In this document: positions 62,374 to 64,000 of the stretch, in pieces | Position numbering within the stretch: the stretch's first letter is position 1 | Layout of the letters: each line of letters starts with the position of its first letter | DNA from: Peribacillus muralis | Lineage (GTDB): Bacteria > Bacillota > Bacilli > Bacillales > DSM-1321 | DNA length: 64,000 bases | Assembly: GCF_001645685.2 (NCBI RefSeq) | Contig: NZ_CP017080.1 | Span: 2,594,001-2,658,000 of the forward strand | Direction: 5' to 3' | The notes under the pieces: generated by a model | The model's input: the letters and a program-made list of their open reading frames with translations, nothing else | What the model was told of the DNA's origin: nothing | The model's database searches: none | Made by a program: the position numbers and the translations under genes

Positions 62374-62491
62374 AGCGGTGGCGAGAGCATCAATCTTATA
62401 AAGATTTGCAATATGGATTAGAACGATAGTGGAAGACGTCCCTAAGGATATGTGTCCAAGCGGGGATACTGATAAAATCATCGTAAAGAAA

Positions 62492-62536
62492 AAAAGAAGT
62501 TGAATACCTACTATATGTAGATAATCAACTTCTTTT
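62492..62536. terminator. Terminator of alaX-like gene
   Basis: Stem AAAAGAAGTTGA / TCAACTTCTTTT with an inner CTAC/GTAG pairing, T-rich tail. Confidence 0.75.
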
Positions 62537-62689
62537 ATTTATTATAAGTTGATGAAGGTGTTCCTGTTAATTATTCAAAGGGACACTTTTTCGGTAAACT
62601 TCAGAAAACTCAGTTCCCAACGTGGACAGCAACGGGCTAAAAACAATACTCTGGCAAGCAAGTTTCCACACCTTTGTGTTAACTCCGAG

Positions 62690-62800
62690 TGGAATGGAGC
62701 GGAAAGAGTGAGAATCCTGCCGTAATGCGCGTATACGTGGGATTTCACAAGCTGAAATTCGCCTCTGGGTAAAGGAATGCCAGCGGTGCAATGAATGCCC
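62690..62800. repeat. Decayed copy of Bacillus dispersed repeat
   Basis: GTGGAATGGAGCGGAAAGAG and the following GAGAATCCTGCC...GCAATGAATGCCCGTAG keep the landmarks of the dispersed element also seen at 39615-39735, in the opposite orientation and much altered. Confidence 0.4.
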
Positions 62801-62900
62801 GTAGTCCAAATCCTCCAGGATAGTTAAGTACTTACCTTAAAAAATCATCTTATCGAGAGTCCGTCAATAGTCTGAGAGGGCCAAACCGCGCTCTTTCCCA

Positions 62901-63314
62901 TTATTCTTCTACCTTCAATTTTCGTATTCCATGCTCTTCGATATGAATGTGATACTTTTCTTCAAGCTCCATAAGACGTTTAAACGCTTCTTCTTGATTA
63001 TATTCTTGTTCCTCAGATTCCGCGATAAACTCTTTTCTCGCCAAGTGATAGGCGAGTTTATCCTGGAAGACGCCTTCTTCATACTCGTCTATCACTTTAT
63101 GAAGTTGATCTTCCAACTCCCTGCTTATATCATATAGCTCATATTCCGGCACAAATTGCACCCCTTCGATGCCGAAATCTTTGGCATAGGAATTGATGTA
63201 CTGTTCCATCTCCCCAAACTCTTTATTGTTTTCCGTATCGGAAGCGACCCAATATCCATATTGAACCATTTTGAATAACGTTTCATATTGTTTTTTTGTG
63301 AAATTAATCTTCAT
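62901..63314 (-). CDS. Conserved-looking acidic protein, unknown
   Basis: 137 aa. Glu/Tyr-rich and largely helical, no Cys, no membrane segment: FTKKQYETLFKMVQYGYWVA at the N-terminus, LEDQLHKVIDEYEEGVFQDKLAYHLARKEF in the middle, basic end RKLKVEE. AAAAGGGG precedes the ATG. Resembles uncharacterised Bacillus proteins but no named family is recognised. Followed upstream by another small unknown gene on the same strand. Confidence 0.75.
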   Translation of the reverse strand: MKINFTKKQYETLFKMVQYGYWVASDTENNKEFGEMEQYINSYAKDFGIEGVQFVPEYELYDISRELEDQLHKVIDEYEEGVFQDKLAYHLARKEFIAESEEQEYNQEEAFKRLMELEEKYHIHIEEHGIRKLKVEE

Positions 63315-63351
63315 TGTTCAAAACCCCTTTTTATCGATACTAAAAAGAATA

Positions 63352-63382
63352 AACCGCATTGGAACAAAAGTCCAATGCGGTT
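63352..63382 (-). terminator. Terminator of small gene 63388-63579
   Basis: Perfect 12-bp stem AACCGCATTGGA / TCCAATGCGGTT followed by TATTCTTTTT on the minus strand. Confidence 0.85.
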
Positions 63383-63387
63383 CATCT

Positions 63388-63579
63388 TCAATCCGATATT
63401 TCCGTTACGGAAAAATAAGCTGCCTTCTCCGTATCCACGACATAATGACAATCGCCTTTAACCAAATTATAATATCGGTGCTTTTGAATATTTGAAATCA
63501 TTTGAGTTGAGTCATCACCTTCAACCTCATGCTCTATTTCTTTACCTCCTGGAAAATAAAAACCAACTTTCAAAGTCAT
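63388..63579 (-). CDS. Small protein, unknown
   Basis: 63 aa, ATG with AAGGA 8 nt upstream. Begins MTLKVGFYFPGGKEIEHEVEG and ends FSVTEISD; a small alpha/beta fold is likely. One Cys, no membrane segment. Own terminator downstream, so an independent unit. No family recognised. Confidence 0.7.
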   Translation of the reverse strand: MTLKVGFYFPGGKEIEHEVEGDDSTQMISNIQKHRYYNLVKGDCHYVVDTEKAAYFSVTEISD

Positions 63580-63722
63580 CTTCTCATCCTTCCCTTCATC
63601 TAGTTGAATCGCTCTTTTATTTCATTTCCCTTATAAGGTAGTTATAAACATAATTTAAATGCTTATTCACCCTTCCCATGATATTCTAGGTAAAAAACAA
63701 TAAAAGCAAAGGGTGTTTTTTA

Positions 63723-64000
63723 ATGAAAATAAGAAAAGCGATGGAGAACGATATAAAAGGTATAGCCCAAGTGCATGTAAATAGTTGGCAATCAACTTAT
63801 GCAGGAATTCTCCCACATCACTATTTAGCTTCATTGAACATTGAAACCCGGATGAAAAATTGGCAAAGGAATTTAAAAATGCTGCATAATGTCACATTTG
63901 TAGCCGAAAATTCCGACGGGGAAATCATCGGTTTTGCATCAGGCGGGCCTGAACAAACGAATGACCCGCATATACAAGGTGAAGTGTATGCCATCTATTT
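63723..64000 (+). CDS. GNAT-family N-acetyltransferase (truncated by window end)
   Basis: At least 92 codons; the frame is open at base 64000. MKIRKAMENDIKGIAQVHVNSW is a classic GNAT start, followed by STYAGILPHHYL and the strand pair TFVAENSDGEIIGFASGG leading to EVYAIY, where the acetyl-CoA binding loop would begin. AAAGGGTG precedes the ATG. Acetyl acceptor unknown. Confidence 0.85.
   Translation, partial: MKIRKAMENDIKGIAQVHVNSWQSTYAGILPHHYLASLNIETRMKNWQRNLKMLHNVTFVAENSDGEIIGFASGGPEQTNDPHIQGEVYAIY

Larger units (their letters stand above)
62374..62900. other. Gap with terminator and decayed repeat
   Basis: 527 nt between convergent genes. It holds the alaX terminator (62492-62536) and a decayed dispersed repeat (62690-62800). 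An 80-codon minus frame over the repeat (62809-62567) is judged non-coding. Confidence 0.6.

Noticed and set aside
62567..62809. 80-codon minus frame
   Set aside because: Same reason: spans the decayed repeat, no ribosome site.

Overview
The window reads as chromosome of a low-GC, endospore-forming Bacillaceae, most like Peribacillus (the Bacillus simplex/frigoritolerans group). The evidence is the AGGAGG-type ribosome binding sites with many GTG/TTG starts, the CotJABC coat operon with a sigma-E-like promoter, a SleL/YaaH-type cortex hydrolase, BclA-like spore surface proteins, the YocH/RecQ gene pair in Bacillus order, sigma-B-like promoters, a bacterial NO synthase and a class IV (PhaR/PhaC) PHA synthase. 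No rRNA, tRNA, CRISPR array, intact insertion sequence or prophage was seen. The species call is an inference from gene content.

Layout. 1-6.3 kb: a spore-surface-like protein, a YtcC/YtcB-like glycosyltransferase and epimerase, then a three-gene minus-strand operon for a UDP-2-acetamido-2,6-dideoxy-L-hexose. 6.3-16.3 kb: a decayed oxidoreductase fragment, an ABC exporter, a divergent MFS transporter with a leader ORF, a LysM/GH18 cortex enzyme, an SDR, cardiolipin synthase, a CsoR/CstR-type repressor with two matching operators, a CoxG-like protein and a BclA-like protein. 16.3-20.4 kb: an electrophile (quinone) detoxification cluster (flavin reductase, MhqD esterase, two MhqO-type dioxygenases, divergent nitroreductase) around two 18-bp MhqR-like boxes. 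20.3-22.8 kb: phaC, phaR and an SDR. 23-31.8 kb: OsmC protein, small stress or spore proteins, CorA, NO synthase, a YodB-like redox regulator, a TrxB-like flavoprotein and a YuxL peptidase.

32-39.3 kb holds the most striking locus. A MecA-type penicillin-binding protein (PBP), a small membrane protein and a second class B PBP lie divergent to blaI-blaR1. BlaI-type TTACA-NN-TGTAA palindromes sit on both facing promoters, as in a staphylococcal mec locus, but no beta-lactamase gene is present in the window.

39.9-52.6 kb: CBS protein, metallo-hydrolase, an SGNH hydrolase/ABC-2 transporter operon, MFS transporter, a PAS histidine kinase with a degenerate MHYT-like sensor, YitT protein, two YdjO zinc-ribbon proteins and RecQ. 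52.7-64 kb: YocH-like 3D autolysin with a WalR-like box, cotJABC, CvfB, a hybrid kinase/receiver/Hpt-REC-GGDEF-REC phosphorelay, AlaX, and small unknown genes up to a truncated GNAT gene at the window edge.

Links between the genes: the first 16 kb is weighted to spore surface and envelope. The middle handles electrophile, redox and storage metabolism. The 32-39 kb block is a self-contained beta-lactam sensing and target-bypass module. The 56-61 kb block is a candidate c-di-GMP-producing phosphorelay. Starts were chosen from Shine-Dalgarno spacing and often lie downstream of the longest open frame.
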